From positions 90,085 through 125,171 of the forward strand of contig NZ_JANINI010000014.1 in assembly GCF_024580145.1 (NCBI RefSeq): a DNA stretch of 35,087 nucleotides. Direction: 5' to 3'. The DNA comes from Methyloversatilis sp. XJ19-49. Its GTDB lineage: Bacteria; Pseudomonadota; Gammaproteobacteria; Burkholderiales; Rhodocyclaceae. The position numbers and the translations under genes were made by a program. Positions 21,554-29,285 of this stretch are shown here, piece by piece; the stretch's first letter is position 1, and each line of letters begins with the position of its first letter. The notes below the pieces were generated by a model. It worked only from the letters and a program-made list of their open reading frames with translations, was not told the DNA's origin and made no database searches.

Positions 21554-22909
21554 ATGCTAGACAACCTCACCCAACGGCTTGCCAAGGTCGTCAAGACGCT
21601 GCGCGGTCAGGCTCGTCTGACCGACGAGAACATTGCAGACATGCTGCGCGAGGTGCGCATGGCCCTGCTTGAAGCCGACGTTGCGCTCCCTGTCGTGAAA
21701 GACCTCGTCGCGAAGATCCGCGAAAAGGCGGTCGGTCAGGAAGTGGTCGGATCGCTCACCCCCGGCCAGGCGCTGATCGGCGTCGTCCATGACGAGCTCA
21801 CCGCGCTGATGGGCGGCGCCTCGGTCGGTCTGAACTTCGCTACCCAGCCACCTGCCATCGTGTTGATGGCCGGCCTTCAGGGCGCCGGCAAGACGACGAC
21901 AGTCGGCAAGCTGGCCAAGTGGTTGAAGGAGACGCAGAAGAAGAAGGTGCTGACGGTGTCGTGCGACGTCTATCGCCCGGCCGCCATCGAGCAGTTGCGC
22001 ACGGTGACCGGCCAGGCCGGCGCAGAGTTCTTCCCGTCGACGCCGGACCAGAAACCGGTTGACATCGCGCGCGCGGCGGTCGAATTCGCGAAAACCCGTT
22101 ACTTCGATGTGCTACTGGTCGACACCGCTGGCCGATTGGCGGTCGACCAGCCGATGATGGATGAGATCCGCGCGCTGCACGAGGCGATCAAACCGATCGA
22201 AACGCTGTTCGTTGTCGACGCCATGTTGGGTCAGGATGCGGTCAATACCGCCAAGGCGTTCAAGGATGCGCTGCCGCTGACCGGCGTCGTGCTGACCAAG
22301 CTTGATGGCGATGCGCGCGGTGGCGCAGCGCTGTCGGTGCGCCATGTGACCGGTGCGCCGCTGAAGTTCGCCGGCGTCGGCGAAAAGCTGACCGGACTGG
22401 AGGAGTTTCATCCGCAGCGCATGGCGTCCCGCATTCTCGGCATGGGTGACATCCTCGGTCTCGTCGAAGACGCGCGCCGTCAGGTCGACGAGGATCAGGC
22501 GCGCGATCTGGCGCAGAAGCTGAAAAGCGGCAAAGGCTTCGATCTCAATGACTTCAAGCAGCAGATCGCGCAGATGCGCAAGATGGGTGGCCTGTCGGCG
22601 CTGATGGACAAGCTGCCGGCGCAATTCGCTAGTGCCGCCCAGCAGATGCAGGGTGGCCAGGACGACAAGGCCATCCGGCGCATCGAAGGCATCATCAATT
22701 CCATGACGCCGTCCGAACGTACCAAGCCCGAACTGATCAAGGCAAGTCGCAAACGGCGCATCGCAGCGGGTTCCGGTACATCGGTGCAGGAGGTGAACCG
22801 GTTGCTGAACCAGTTCGAACAGACGCAGAAAATGATGAAGCAGTTCTCCAAGGGGGGCATGCAGAAAATGATGCGCAGCATGAAGGGCATGCTCCCGGGC
22901 ATGCGCTGA
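21554..22909 (+). CDS. ffh: Signal recognition particle protein Ffh
   Basis: A 451-residue SRP54 GTPase that binds 4.5S RNA and hydrophobic signal sequences and docks with FtsY to insert membrane proteins. N domain (1-85), G domain with G1 GLQGAGKTTT (about 107-116), DTAGRL and TKLDGDARGG, and a methionine-rich M domain with the RNA-binding SMTPSERTKP region and tail of MMKQF and MQKMMRSMKGMLPGMR. The frame opens earlier but the ATG at 21554 gives the standard MLDNLTQRL start. A response regulator-like gene follows 19 bases later. Confidence 0.97.
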   Translation: MLDNLTQRLAKVVKTLRGQARLTDENIADMLREVRMALLEADVALPVVKDLVAKIREKAVGQEVVGSLTPGQALIGVVHDELTALMGGASVGLNFATQPPAIVLMAGLQGAGKTTTVGKLAKWLKETQKKKVLTVSCDVYRPAAIEQLRTVTGQAGAEFFPSTPDQKPVDIARAAVEFAKTRYFDVLLVDTAGRLAVDQPMMDEIRALHEAIKPIETLFVVDAMLGQDAVNTAKAFKDALPLTGVVLTKLDGDARGGAALSVRHVTGAPLKFAGVGEKLTGLEEFHPQRMASRILGMGDILGLVEDARRQVDEDQARDLAQKLKSGKGFDLNDFKQQIAQMRKMGGLSALMDKLPAQFASAAQQMQGGQDDKAIRRIEGIINSMTPSERTKPELIKASRKRRIAAGSGTSVQEVNRLLNQFEQTQKMMKQFSKGGMQKMMRSMKGMLPGMR

Positions 22910-22928
22910 GCGCGCGGAGCCGGTCGCC

Positions 22929-23555
22929 GTGGTTCGCGAGCTGGTATGTGTCGTCGATGACGACGAGCGCGCCCGCCGCGCGCTGGCGGAAGCGCTTGAA
23001 GGACCGGAGATCGATGTGCAGGTGTTTGCCGGCGCCGGTTCGCTGCTGCAGAACCGCAGTGCCATCGCACGCGCGGCTTGCCTGGTGGTCAGCGCGACCT
23101 TGCGGGACATCGCCGGCGTCGAGTTGCAGTCCAGTCTGCGCGCCATCGGCAGCCGCGCCCTGATCGTGTTCGTGTCGGGCCCCTGCGAGGTGCACCAGGC
23201 TGTTCAGGCGGTGCGTGGCGGCGCGCTGGATTTCCTGCTCAAGCCGGTCGATCCGGTGCAATTGCGCGAACGGGTGAATGAAGCGATCGCCATCCACAGT
23301 GCGCAGCGCGGCCGGCGCAGCCGCCTTAATGCGGTCGGACAACATTTGGGAACTCTGACCGCGCGCGAGCGCGAAGTGCTCGAACGCGTCATGGATGGGC
23401 GTCAGAACGCGGAGATCGCAGTCGATCTCGGCATCAGCACGAAGACAGTGGAGCAGCACCGCGCGCGTGTGATGACCAAGATGAAGGTCGATTCGCTGGC
23501 CGAACTGGTGGCTCAGGTCACCGAATGGCGATTGCTCTCGGAGCCATTGCGCTGA
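22929..23555 (+). CDS. FixJ-like response regulator with degenerate receiver
   Basis: A 208-residue protein: receiver-like domain (1-120) and LuxR-type helix-turn-helix (about 141-200, TAREREVLERV, IAVDLGISTKTVEQHRARVM). By alignment with FixJ the acidic pocket D10-D12, the S83 switch position and K105 (LLKPVDP) are kept, but the phospho-acceptor aspartate of CLxLDxRMP is serine here (CLVVSATLRD, S55). It should not be controlled by ordinary phosphorylation. It starts with GTG 19 bases after ffh and is likely co-transcribed with it. No histidine kinase is near. Regulator of unknown targets. Confidence 0.88.
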   Translation: MVRELVCVVDDDERARRALAEALEGPEIDVQVFAGAGSLLQNRSAIARAACLVVSATLRDIAGVELQSSLRAIGSRALIVFVSGPCEVHQAVQAVRGGALDFLLKPVDPVQLRERVNEAIAIHSAQRGRRSRLNAVGQHLGTLTAREREVLERVMDGRQNAEIAVDLGISTKTVEQHRARVMTKMKVDSLAELVAQVTEWRLLSEPLR

Positions 23556-23561
23556 CCGGGT

Positions 23562-24173
23562 TCAGGGATTGCTGGCACTCAAGCCGGGCCAGGACCAGTG
23601 ACGCTCCCACGCGCCGCGCACAAGATTCGGGTATTCGGCCTTGCCCAGGCTGCCGTTGTAGCGTCCGAGCGCCCTGAACAGGTTGCCCTTCTCGATGTCG
23701 AGATAGTGGCGCAGGATCGTGCAGCCGAAGCGCAGGTTGGTGCGCAGGTGGAACAGGTTGCTTTCCTCGTTGCCGATCAGCTTCACCCAGAACGGCATGA
23801 CCTGCATGTAGCCGCGCGCACCGGCGCTCGACACCGCGTATTTGCGAAAGCCGCTTTCCACCTGGATCAAGCCGAGCACAAGCTGCGGGTCGAGTCCGGC
23901 CCGTGTTGCCTCGTAATGCACCGCCTTCAGGAATTCCATGCGCCCGGCTTCGTCCGGCATGCGCTTGGTCAGCCGCTCGGACATCGTGTTCAGCCACAGC
24001 TGACGTTCGGCCGACGCGCCGCCGGCTGACTCCGGTGCCGGTCGGTCACTGATTGCCCGGTGCAGCGCCGCGCGCACGCTGTCGGCCAGCGGCTCGTACT
24101 GCTGAGACGCGGTCGCGCCGCCCGTCAGCAAAGCGAGCAGCAGGGCGAAGCAGGCGAGCTGAGCGCGTCTCAT
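23562..24173 (-). CDS. Lytic transglycosylase (SLT domain)
   Basis: A 203-residue exported murein hydrolase. A signal peptide (LACFALLLALLTGGATA) leads to an SLT/goose-lysozyme-like domain with catalytic E106 in LIQVESGFRKYAVS, the family GYMQVMPFWV motif and the later GRYNGSLGKAEYPNLV. It cleaves peptidoglycan to 1,6-anhydromuramic products in the periplasm. The ATG at 24171-24173 shares a base with the proS stop (TGATG), so it is coupled to proS. Its 3' end faces the response regulator with 6 bases between. Confidence 0.93.
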   Translation of the reverse strand: MRRAQLACFALLLALLTGGATASQQYEPLADSVRAALHRAISDRPAPESAGGASAERQLWLNTMSERLTKRMPDEAGRMEFLKAVHYEATRAGLDPQLVLGLIQVESGFRKYAVSSAGARGYMQVMPFWVKLIGNEESNLFHLRTNLRFGCTILRHYLDIEKGNLFRALGRYNGSLGKAEYPNLVRGAWERHWSWPGLSASNP

Positions 24174-25900
24174 CAGTGTCCCGCAGGGGCGCCCAGTAGT
24201 CCGGACACGGCGTCCGGCGCCACTTTGAGCACCACGCCCTCGCGCCGGTGCTGGTACTCGACCAACCCCTCTTTCAGGCCGCGCTCGCCGACCGTGATGC
24301 GGTGCGGCACGCCTATCAGCTCCCAATCGGCGAACATCACGCCCGGGCGCTCGTCGCGATCGTCGAGGATGACGTCGAAGCCCTTTTCGACCAGTTCGCA
24401 ATAAAGCGACTGCGCCGCGCCGCGTACGGCGTCGGACTTGCTCCAGCCGACCGGGCAGATCACGACTTCGAACGGGGCGATCGTCTGCGGCCAGATGATG
24501 CCGCGCTCGTCGTGGTTCTGTTCGATCGCTGCGCCGACCAGACGTGTCACGCCGATGCCGTAGCAACCCATCACCATGGTGCGTGGCTTGCCGGTTTCGT
24601 CGAGATAGGTGCAGTTCATCGCTTCCGAGTACTTGGTGCCGAGGAAAAACACGTGGCCGACCTCGATGCCGCGCTGGATGGCCAGCACACCCTTGCCGTC
24701 CGGTGACGGATCGCCTTCAACCACGTTGCGCAGGTCGGCGACCGCTTCGGGTTCCGGCAGGTCGCGGCCCCAGTTAACACCGGTCAGGTGGGCGTTCGGC
24801 TGGTTGGCGCCGGTGACGAAGTCGTTCATGTTGGCGACCGTCAGGTCGGCCACGACGCGCACCGGCTTCTTCAGGCCGATCGGCCCGAGATAGCCCGGTA
24901 CGCAGCCGAAGTGCTCGACGATCTCCGCTTCGGACGCAAAGCGGAATCCGTCCTTGAGGCCTGCCAGCTTCGACGCCTTCACTTCATTCAGTTCGTGATC
25001 CCCGCGCAACATGAGCAGCCACAGTTCGGTCCTGCCTTCCTTTTCGGCCGCAAGCACGATGGACTTGACGGTCGACGCCAGCGGGATGCCGAGCAACGCC
25101 GAAACATCCTCGCACCGCGTCGTGCCGGGCGTCGGTGTTACGGCCATCACCTGCGTCGCCACGCCACGTTGCGGGATCAGCGACACGGCATGCGCCAGTT
25201 CTATGTTGGCGGCGTAGTCGGAATCGGGGCACCAGGCGATCAGGTCTTCGCCGGTGTCGGCGATCACCTGGAATTCGTGGCTGCGCGAGCCGCCGATGGC
25301 GCCGGTGTCTGCGGCAACCGCGCGAAACTGCAAGCCGAGCCGGTTGAAGATGCGCAGATAGGCATCGAACATGATGTCGTAGCTGCGGCCGGCCGCGTCG
25401 TCGTCACGATCGAACGAATAAGCATCCTTCATCGTGAATTCGCGTCCGCGCATCACGCCGAAGCGCGGCCGGCGCTCATCGCGGAATTTGGTCTGGATGT
25501 GATAGAAATTCTTCGGCAGCTGGCGCCAACTGTGGATTTCGGCCCGCGCGATATCGGTCACCACTTCTTCCGAAGTCGGCTGGATGATGAAGTCGCGGTC
25601 GTGCCGGTCCTTCACGCGCAGCATTTCCGGCCCCATCTTCTCCCAGCGCCCGGTCTCCTGCCAGAGCTCGGCTGGCTGAATCAGCGGCATCAGCAGCTCG
25701 ATCGCGCCGGCCTTGTTCATTTCGTCGCGGATGATGCCTTCGATCTTCCGGATGACCCGCAGCCCCATCGGCATGTAGTTGTAGATGCCGCCAGCGAGCT
25801 TGCGGATCATGCCGGCGCGGGTCATAAGCTTGTGCGAAACGACCTCGGCGTCCGAGGGGGCTTCCTTGAGTGTGGAAATGAAGAATTTGCTGGCGTGCAT
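24173..25900 (-). CDS. proS: Prolyl-tRNA synthetase
   Basis: A 575-residue class IIa synthetase of the bacterial type, with the editing domain that removes mischarged alanine inserted in the middle (about residues 225-405). Landmarks include the class II core [14 protein letters not shown], the motif 2 region [23 protein letters not shown] region, [13 protein letters not shown], and the anticodon-binding domain at the C-terminus. The frame opens at 26029, but the ATG at 25898-25900 gives the standard [15 protein letters not shown] start. Confidence 0.97.
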   Translation of the reverse strand: MHASKFFISTLKEAPSDAEVVSHKLMTRAGMIRKLAGGIYNYMPMGLRVIRKIEGIIRDEMNKAGAIELLMPLIQPAELWQETGRWEKMGPEMLRVKDRHDRDFIIQPTSEEVVTDIARAEIHSWRQLPKNFYHIQTKFRDERRPRFGVMRGREFTMKDAYSFDRDDDAAGRSYDIMFDAYLRIFNRLGLQFRAVAADTGAIGGSRSHEFQVIADTGEDLIAWCPDSDYAANIELAHAVSLIPQRGVATQVMAVTPTPGTTRCEDVSALLGIPLASTVKSIVLAAEKEGRTELWLLMLRGDHELNEVKASKLAGLKDGFRFASEAEIVEHFGCVPGYLGPIGLKKPVRVVADLTVANMNDFVTGANQPNAHLTGVNWGRDLPEPEAVADLRNVVEGDPSPDGKGVLAIQRGIEVGHVFFLGTKYSEAMNCTYLDETGKPRTMVMGCYGIGVTRLVGAAIEQNHDERGIIWPQTIAPFEVVICPVGWSKSDAVRGAAQSLYCELVEKGFDVILDDRDERPGVMFADWELIGVPHRITVGERGLKEGLVEYQHRREGVVLKVAPDAVSGLLGAPAGH

Positions 25901-25934
25901 GAAGTTCGCGAACCCGGGAATGGTTAAGTGGCCA

Positions 25935-25971
25935 ACCTGCAATTCTAGCCGCTTGGCACCGATAGGCTGAA
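25935..25971 (-). promoter_or_regulatory. Putative proS promoter
   Basis: Minus-strand TAGAAT (25947-25942) with TTCAGC (25971-25966) 18 bases upstream. The -10 matches five of six bases, the -35 only three. The predicted leader is about 35 bases. It lies in the 144-base divergent region shared with rppH. Confidence 0.45.
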
Positions 25972-26002
25972 GCGGCGACCTTTGCTTCAATTCGGTGACG
26001 AA

Positions 26003-26020
26003 TTGTGGAAGAATCCACAA
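26003..26020 (+). promoter_or_regulatory. Hairpin upstream of rppH
   Basis: TTGTGGA, loop AGAA, TCCACAA: a perfect 7-bp stem followed by AAATTTC, ending 24 bases before the rppH start. It could be a 5' leader hairpin or a protein-binding site. No T run follows, so it is not a terminator. Confidence 0.45.
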
Positions 26021-26044
26021 AAATTTCATCAGGCAGGTTCAGTC

Positions 26045-26620
26045 ATGCTCGACCGGGAAGGGTATCGCCCGAACGTCGGCATCATCCTCATCAACGGGCG
26101 CAATGAGGTCTTCTGGGGAAAGCGCATAGGCGAACACGCCTGGCAGTTTCCACAAGGAGGCATCAACCACGGTGAATCGCCCGAGCAGGCGATGTACCGC
26201 GAGCTCTGGGAAGAGTTGGGGCTACGTCCGCAGCATGTGCGTATCGTCGGGCGCACCCGCGACTGGCTGCGCTATGACGTGCCGCGCAACTGGGTGCGGC
26301 GCGAATGGCGCAGTGCGTACCGCGGCCAGAAGCAGATCTGGTATCTGTTGCGCATGGTGGGCCGCGATTGCGACGTCTGCCTGCGCGCGACCGATCATCC
26401 CGAATTTGACGCATGGCGATGGCACGATTACTGGATTCCGCTGGATTCGGTCATCGAATTCAAGCGGCAGGTCTATCAGCAGGCGCTGACTGAACTGGCG
26501 CGGCTGGCCTTCCGGAACGCCCGCGCGAAAGGCTGCTCGAGTCATGGCGACGACGAGGAACACAAGGCTGCGCCGCTTCCGGACGATTCACGCCCGGACT
26601 CTGTTTCCCCGACGCCTTGA
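26045..26620 (+). CDS. rppH: RNA pyrophosphohydrolase
   Basis: A 191-residue Nudix enzyme that converts 5'-triphosphate RNA ends to monophosphate and so triggers RNase E decay. The Nudix box [23 protein letters not shown] (38-60) fits the RppH form, and [30 protein letters not shown] and RDWLRYDVP are diagnostic. A variable hydrophilic tail (about 40 residues) follows. The frame opens at 25982, but the ATG at 26045 gives the family start. rppH divergent from proS is a common betaproteobacterial arrangement. Confidence 0.95.
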   Translation: MLDREGYRPNVGIILINGRNEVFWGKRIGEHAWQFPQGGINHGESPEQAMYRELWEELGLRPQHVRIVGRTRDWLRYDVPRNWVRREWRSAYRGQKQIWYLLRMVGRDCDVCLRATDHPEFDAWRWHDYWIPLDSVIEFKRQVYQQALTELARLAFRNARAKGCSSHGDDEEHKAAPLPDDSRPDSVSPTP

Positions 26621-26644
26621 GCGCGTCGAATTTCGTCCGGGCCG

Positions 26645-26676
26645 TGCAGGTTCTGCAGCAAGTTGCGGAACCTGCA
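26645..26676 (+). promoter_or_regulatory. Long hairpin between rppH and the CNP1-like gene
   Basis: TGCAGGTTC (26645-26653) pairs with GAACCTGCA (26668-26676). Inside, T-GCA pairs with TGC-G, making a nearly continuous 13-bp stem with a 6-base loop (GCAAGT). No T run follows on either strand. It sits 26 bases before the CNP1 start codon. Confidence 0.5.
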
Positions 26677-26702
26677 TCAACCAAGGACCCTCAACTGCTC
26701 AT

Positions 26703-27284
26703 ATGTCGATCAAACCTCCTCCAGCCGCCGGACGTCATGCTGCGGCGTTGTTGCTGTGCTTCTGGATGACCGGCGCAGGTGCGCAGATCACCGACTGGCA
26801 GAAACCGGAGCCCTATCGCGGAGAGGAAGCCGGCGAACCGGGCGAACTGAAGGAAGACGACTTCGCATTGCCCGATGTTGCAGAGGCGACGGACTGGGTC
26901 GAATTCCATGTCGGTTCCGAGACGCGAAATCGCTATTTTGTCGCACGCGCGAGTATCAGCGTGGGCAAGGACGAAGTGACGCGCTTCATTTCCCGTGTGC
27001 TGACCGCGGGTGGCGCAGAGACTGTTTCGGTCGAGGGCATCCGTTGCGCAACGGCGGAGCGCCGTCTGTACGCCTACCTCAGGACAGGAACGGGCTGGGT
27101 GACTCCGCGTAGTGTGCGCTGGTCTCCGGTCTACACCGGCAATCGCTTCAACGCCTATCACTATGCTTTGTTCGATGGTTTGGTGTGTGCTGGCGATCGC
27201 CCGCAGAAGCCATCTCAGGCGATCGAGTTGATGGCGGCCAGCTTCAAGTCGCGCGTCGGTACACCACTTACGGGCTATCGCTGA
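26703..27284 (+). CDS. CNP1-like family exported protein
   Basis: A 193-residue protein of the CNP1-like family (first noted in Neisseria and other betaproteobacteria), function unknown. An N-terminal signal peptide (AAALLLCFWMTGAGA, ending before QITDW) sends it to the periplasm. The mature domain has family segments DWVEFHVGSETRNRYFVARASI and FNAYHYALFDGLVC. The frame opens at 26544 within rppH; the ATG at 26703 is chosen because it begins the signal peptide, although no good ribosome binding site precedes it. coq7 starts on the next base after its stop. Confidence 0.82.
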   Translation: MSIKPPPAAGRHAAALLLCFWMTGAGAQITDWQKPEPYRGEEAGEPGELKEDDFALPDVAEATDWVEFHVGSETRNRYFVARASISVGKDEVTRFISRVLTAGGAETVSVEGIRCATAERRLYAYLRTGTGWVTPRSVRWSPVYTGNRFNAYHYALFDGLVCAGDRPQKPSQAIELMAASFKSRVGTPLTGYR

Positions 27285-27908
27285 ATGTTCCCGGATCGAC
27301 TGATCATCGAACTTGATCGCGCGCTGCGCACTCTGGCGGCACCCGCACGAACCGCACGCCCGATTCCGGGTTCCGAACTGCCGGAGCCGGATCTCGACGA
27401 CGGCCAGCGTCGTCATGTAGGTGCTCTGATGCGCATCAACCATGTGGGCGAGATCTGTGCCCAGGCGCTGTATCAGGGGCAGGCGCTGACATGTCGCGAT
27501 CCATCTGTTCGCGATGCGTTGCGTCAGGCGGCCATCGAGGAGACCGAACATCTGTGCTGGACTGCGTCACGCATCGGGGAACTCGGTGCTCGGACCAGCC
27601 TGCTGAATCCGCTCTGGTATGGCGGTGCGTTGCTGGCGGGCGTTACCGCCGGACTGGTCGGCGACAAGTGGAATCTGGGTTTCCTGATGGAGACAGAAAG
27701 GCAGGTCGAGGCGCACCTGCAAGGGCATCTGGATCGACTGCCGGCCGCTGACCAGAAATCCTGGAGGCTGCTCGAACAGATGCGGCAGGACGAGCGCCAG
27801 CACGCGCGCCTTGCGGAAAGGCTGGGCGCAGCAGACCTGCCGGCGCCCGTCCGGGCTGCGATGCGTGCGTCGTCGTCGGTGATGACCAGACTCGCTTACC
27901 ACGTATGA
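27285..27908 (+). CDS. coq7: Coq7-type demethoxyubiquinone hydroxylase
   Basis: A 207-residue diiron monooxygenase that hydroxylates the ring of 2-polyprenyl-3-methyl-6-methoxy-benzoquinol, a late step in ubiquinone synthesis. It replaces the flavin enzyme UbiF of E. coli. Diiron ligands are visible: E56 in NHVGEICAQ, the EETEH pair (E86 and H89), METERQVEAHL and RQDERQHARL. A hydrophobic mid-segment may dip into the membrane. ATG follows the CNP1 stop directly (TGAATG), implying translational coupling. Confidence 0.95.
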   Translation: MFPDRLIIELDRALRTLAAPARTARPIPGSELPEPDLDDGQRRHVGALMRINHVGEICAQALYQGQALTCRDPSVRDALRQAAIEETEHLCWTASRIGELGARTSLLNPLWYGGALLAGVTAGLVGDKWNLGFLMETERQVEAHLQGHLDRLPAADQKSWRLLEQMRQDERQHARLAERLGAADLPAPVRAAMRASSSVMTRLAYHV

Positions 27909-27920
27909 CGGCGCCTGCGA

Positions 27921-28343
27921 TCAGGCAGGCGTTTCGATGATTTCCCAAGTGTGTTCGATGCGCGCCGTCTGGCCGAGCATGATGGAGGCCGAACAGTACT
28001 TCTCGGCAGACAGATGGATCGCGCGCTCGATCATTTCCGGTTTCAGCTGCCGCCCACTGATCTTGAAGTGGAACCCGATGCGGGTGAATACCTTGGGGTC
28101 TTCGAGTGCTCGGTCTGCCTTGAGCTCCACTTCACAGCCAGTGACCGCCTGACGACTTTTCTTCAGTATCAGCATGACATCGAAGGCTGTGCAGCCTCCG
28201 GTGCCGGCGAGCAGCAGTTCCATGGGTCGCGGTGCCATGTTGCGACCGCCGGCTTCCGGCGCGCCGTCCATATTCAGCATGTGGCCGGAGCCCGTCTCGG
28301 CCACGAAGCTCACGCCGTCCAGCCACTTCACGACACATTCCAT
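27921..28343 (-). CDS. yhfA: OsmC/YhfA family peroxide-defence protein
   Basis: A 140-residue OsmC-fold protein, closest in pattern to E. coli YhfA (VKWLDGVSF, MDGAPE, PMELLLAGTGGC, LSAEKYCSASIML). The two reactive cysteines of the fold are C51 (GGCTAFD) and C117 (EKYCS), as needed for thiol-dependent peroxidase chemistry, though YhfA substrates are not defined. AGGAG lies 8 bases before the ATG. It converges on coq7 with a 12-base gap. Confidence 0.9.
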   Translation of the reverse strand: MECVVKWLDGVSFVAETGSGHMLNMDGAPEAGGRNMAPRPMELLLAGTGGCTAFDVMLILKKSRQAVTGCEVELKADRALEDPKVFTRIGFHFKISGRQLKPEMIERAIHLSAEKYCSASIMLGQTARIEHTWEIIETPA

Positions 28344-28359
28344 TGCGCCATCTCCTGTT

Positions 28360-28375
28360 AGAGCGAGAGATTGTA
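28360..28375 (-). promoter_or_regulatory. Putative yhfA -10 element
   Basis: Minus-strand TACAAT (28375-28370) matches five of six -10 bases and would give a leader of about 20 bases with a good ribosome binding site. No convincing -35 is seen. Confidence 0.4.
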
Positions 28376-28591
28376 ATGCTCAGACGCAATGAATCCGCGA
28401 GCGCCGGAATTGTTGCAACGCGGCACGAGTTGAGTGGCAATGCGAAGTAATCCGCATTTTAGTAGGGATGATTCATTGGCTGACGAGTGGCTAGCCTGCA
28501 AATTATTGAAAAATATAGTTATTTGCGGCCGTGGGTCAGTATGGGTCCATATTTCGGATGCGTCACATTACTTGTGCGACGCAAAAAATTC

Positions 28592-28620
28592 TTGCTTACG
28601 CGGGTCGGCTGGACAATAAT
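28592..28620 (+). promoter_or_regulatory. Sigma-70 promoter of the second candidate small RNA
   Basis: TTGCTT (28592-28597), 17 bases, AATAAT (28615-28620). The -10 matches five of six and the -35 three of six consensus bases at ideal spacing. Predicted start near 28627. The surrounding 180 bases are distinctly AT-rich. Confidence 0.55.
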
Positions 28621-28626
28621 CAGGTC

Positions 28627-28753
28627 AAGTTTCGAGAACGATCGTTCATGTGGAGCCTGCCGGCAGCTCCGCGATCGTTTCTCCGCAGGTGTCTCCTCCA
28701 CCCTCCTCCTTTGGTGTGGATTTAGCGCGACTCAATGAGTCGCGCTTTTTTTA
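28627..28753 (+). ncRNA. Candidate small RNA with CCUCCUUU anti-Shine-Dalgarno loop
   Basis: An RNA of about 127 bases with a promoter on one side and a strong terminator on the other, and no protein-coding gene between. Hairpin 1: AACGATCG/CGATCGTT (28637-28644, 28672-28679), inner stem GGAGC/GCTCC. Hairpin 2: TCCACCC (28697-28703) pairs with GG-T-GTGGA (28713-28720, one bulged T), loop TCCTCCTTT. Hairpin 3 is the terminator. The second loop holds CCUCCUUU, identical to the 3' end of betaproteobacterial 16S rRNA. A further CTCCTCC stretch precedes the stem. The rplM promoter lies beyond the terminator, so this is not the rplM leader. A Shine-Dalgarno-blocking role is inferred. Confidence 0.68.
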
Positions 28754-28755
28754 TT
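28724..28755 (+). terminator. Rho-independent terminator of the second small RNA
   Basis: AGCGCGACTC (28724-28733), loop AAT, GAGTCGCGCT (28737-28746), then seven T and ATT. A 10-bp perfect stem with an excellent T tract, just upstream of the rplM promoter. Confidence 0.9.
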
Positions 28756-28768
28756 CAGGCGTCGAGCA

Positions 28769-28797
28769 TTGACACGCCTGACTCCGCGGGCTATATT
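28769..28797 (+). promoter_or_regulatory. Strong sigma-70 promoter of rplM-rpsI
   Basis: Consensus TTGACA (28769-28774), 17-base spacer, TATATT (28792-28797). Predicted start near 28804 gives a 40-base leader containing a small hairpin. Confidence 0.85.
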
Positions 28798-28806
28798 CGC
28801 CGGCTT

Positions 28807-28825
28807 TTGGGCGATCTGGCCCGAA
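28807..28825 (+). promoter_or_regulatory. rplM leader hairpin
   Basis: GGGC (28809-28812), loop GATCTG, GCCC (28819-28822). It sits about 20 bases before the rplM start. L13 is known to repress its own operon in E. coli, so a leader target is plausible, but this hairpin is not shown to be it. Confidence 0.4.
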
Positions 28826-28843
28826 ATCATTGGGACGTTCGAG

Positions 28844-29272
28844 ATGAAAACCTTTTCAGCCAAGCCGCACGAAGTCGAGCGCGACTGGTATGTCGTCGAT
28901 GCCTCTGACAAGGTGCTCGGGCGCCTGGCCAGCGAAATCGCACGCCGTCTGCGCGGCAAGCACAAGCCTGTATTCACGCCGCACGTCGATACGGGCGATT
29001 ACATTGTTGTTGTGAACGTCGAGAAGCTGCGCGTTACGGGCAACAAGGCAGAAGACAAGAAGTACTACCGCCACTCGGGTTACCCCGGCGGTATCTACGA
29101 AACGAATTTCACGAAGCTGCAGCAGCGCTTCCCGGAGCGTGTTCTTGAGAAGGCAGTCAAGGGGATGCTTCCGAAGGGGCCGCTTGGCTACGCAATGCTC
29201 AAGAAGCTGAAGTGCTACGCGGGGACGGATCATCCGCACACCGCGCAGCAACCCAAAGCACTGAATATCTGA
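28844..29272 (+). CDS. rplM: 50S ribosomal protein L13
   Basis: A 142-residue large-subunit protein, among the first to bind 23S rRNA in assembly. Diagnostic segments include [37 protein letters not shown] and [17 protein letters not shown]. The frame opens at 28769, but the ATG at 28844 gives the standard MKTFSAKP start and length. rpsI follows 13 bases later, the usual operon. Confidence 0.98.
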   Translation: MKTFSAKPHEVERDWYVVDASDKVLGRLASEIARRLRGKHKPVFTPHVDTGDYIVVVNVEKLRVTGNKAEDKKYYRHSGYPGGIYETNFTKLQQRFPERVLEKAVKGMLPKGPLGYAMLKKLKCYAGTDHPHTAQQPKALNI

Positions 29273-29285
29273 GGACGGTCCGGTC

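Noticed and set aside
28559-28583. Hairpin TGCGTC/GACGCA as a terminator
   Set aside because: It is followed by A on the plus strand, and on the minus strand the T run comes before the stem, so neither direction fits a terminator.
28434-28619. 61-residue open frame in the yhfA-rplM gap
   Set aside because: No ribosome binding site, no recognisable pattern, and it overlaps the -35 and -10 of the candidate small RNA.
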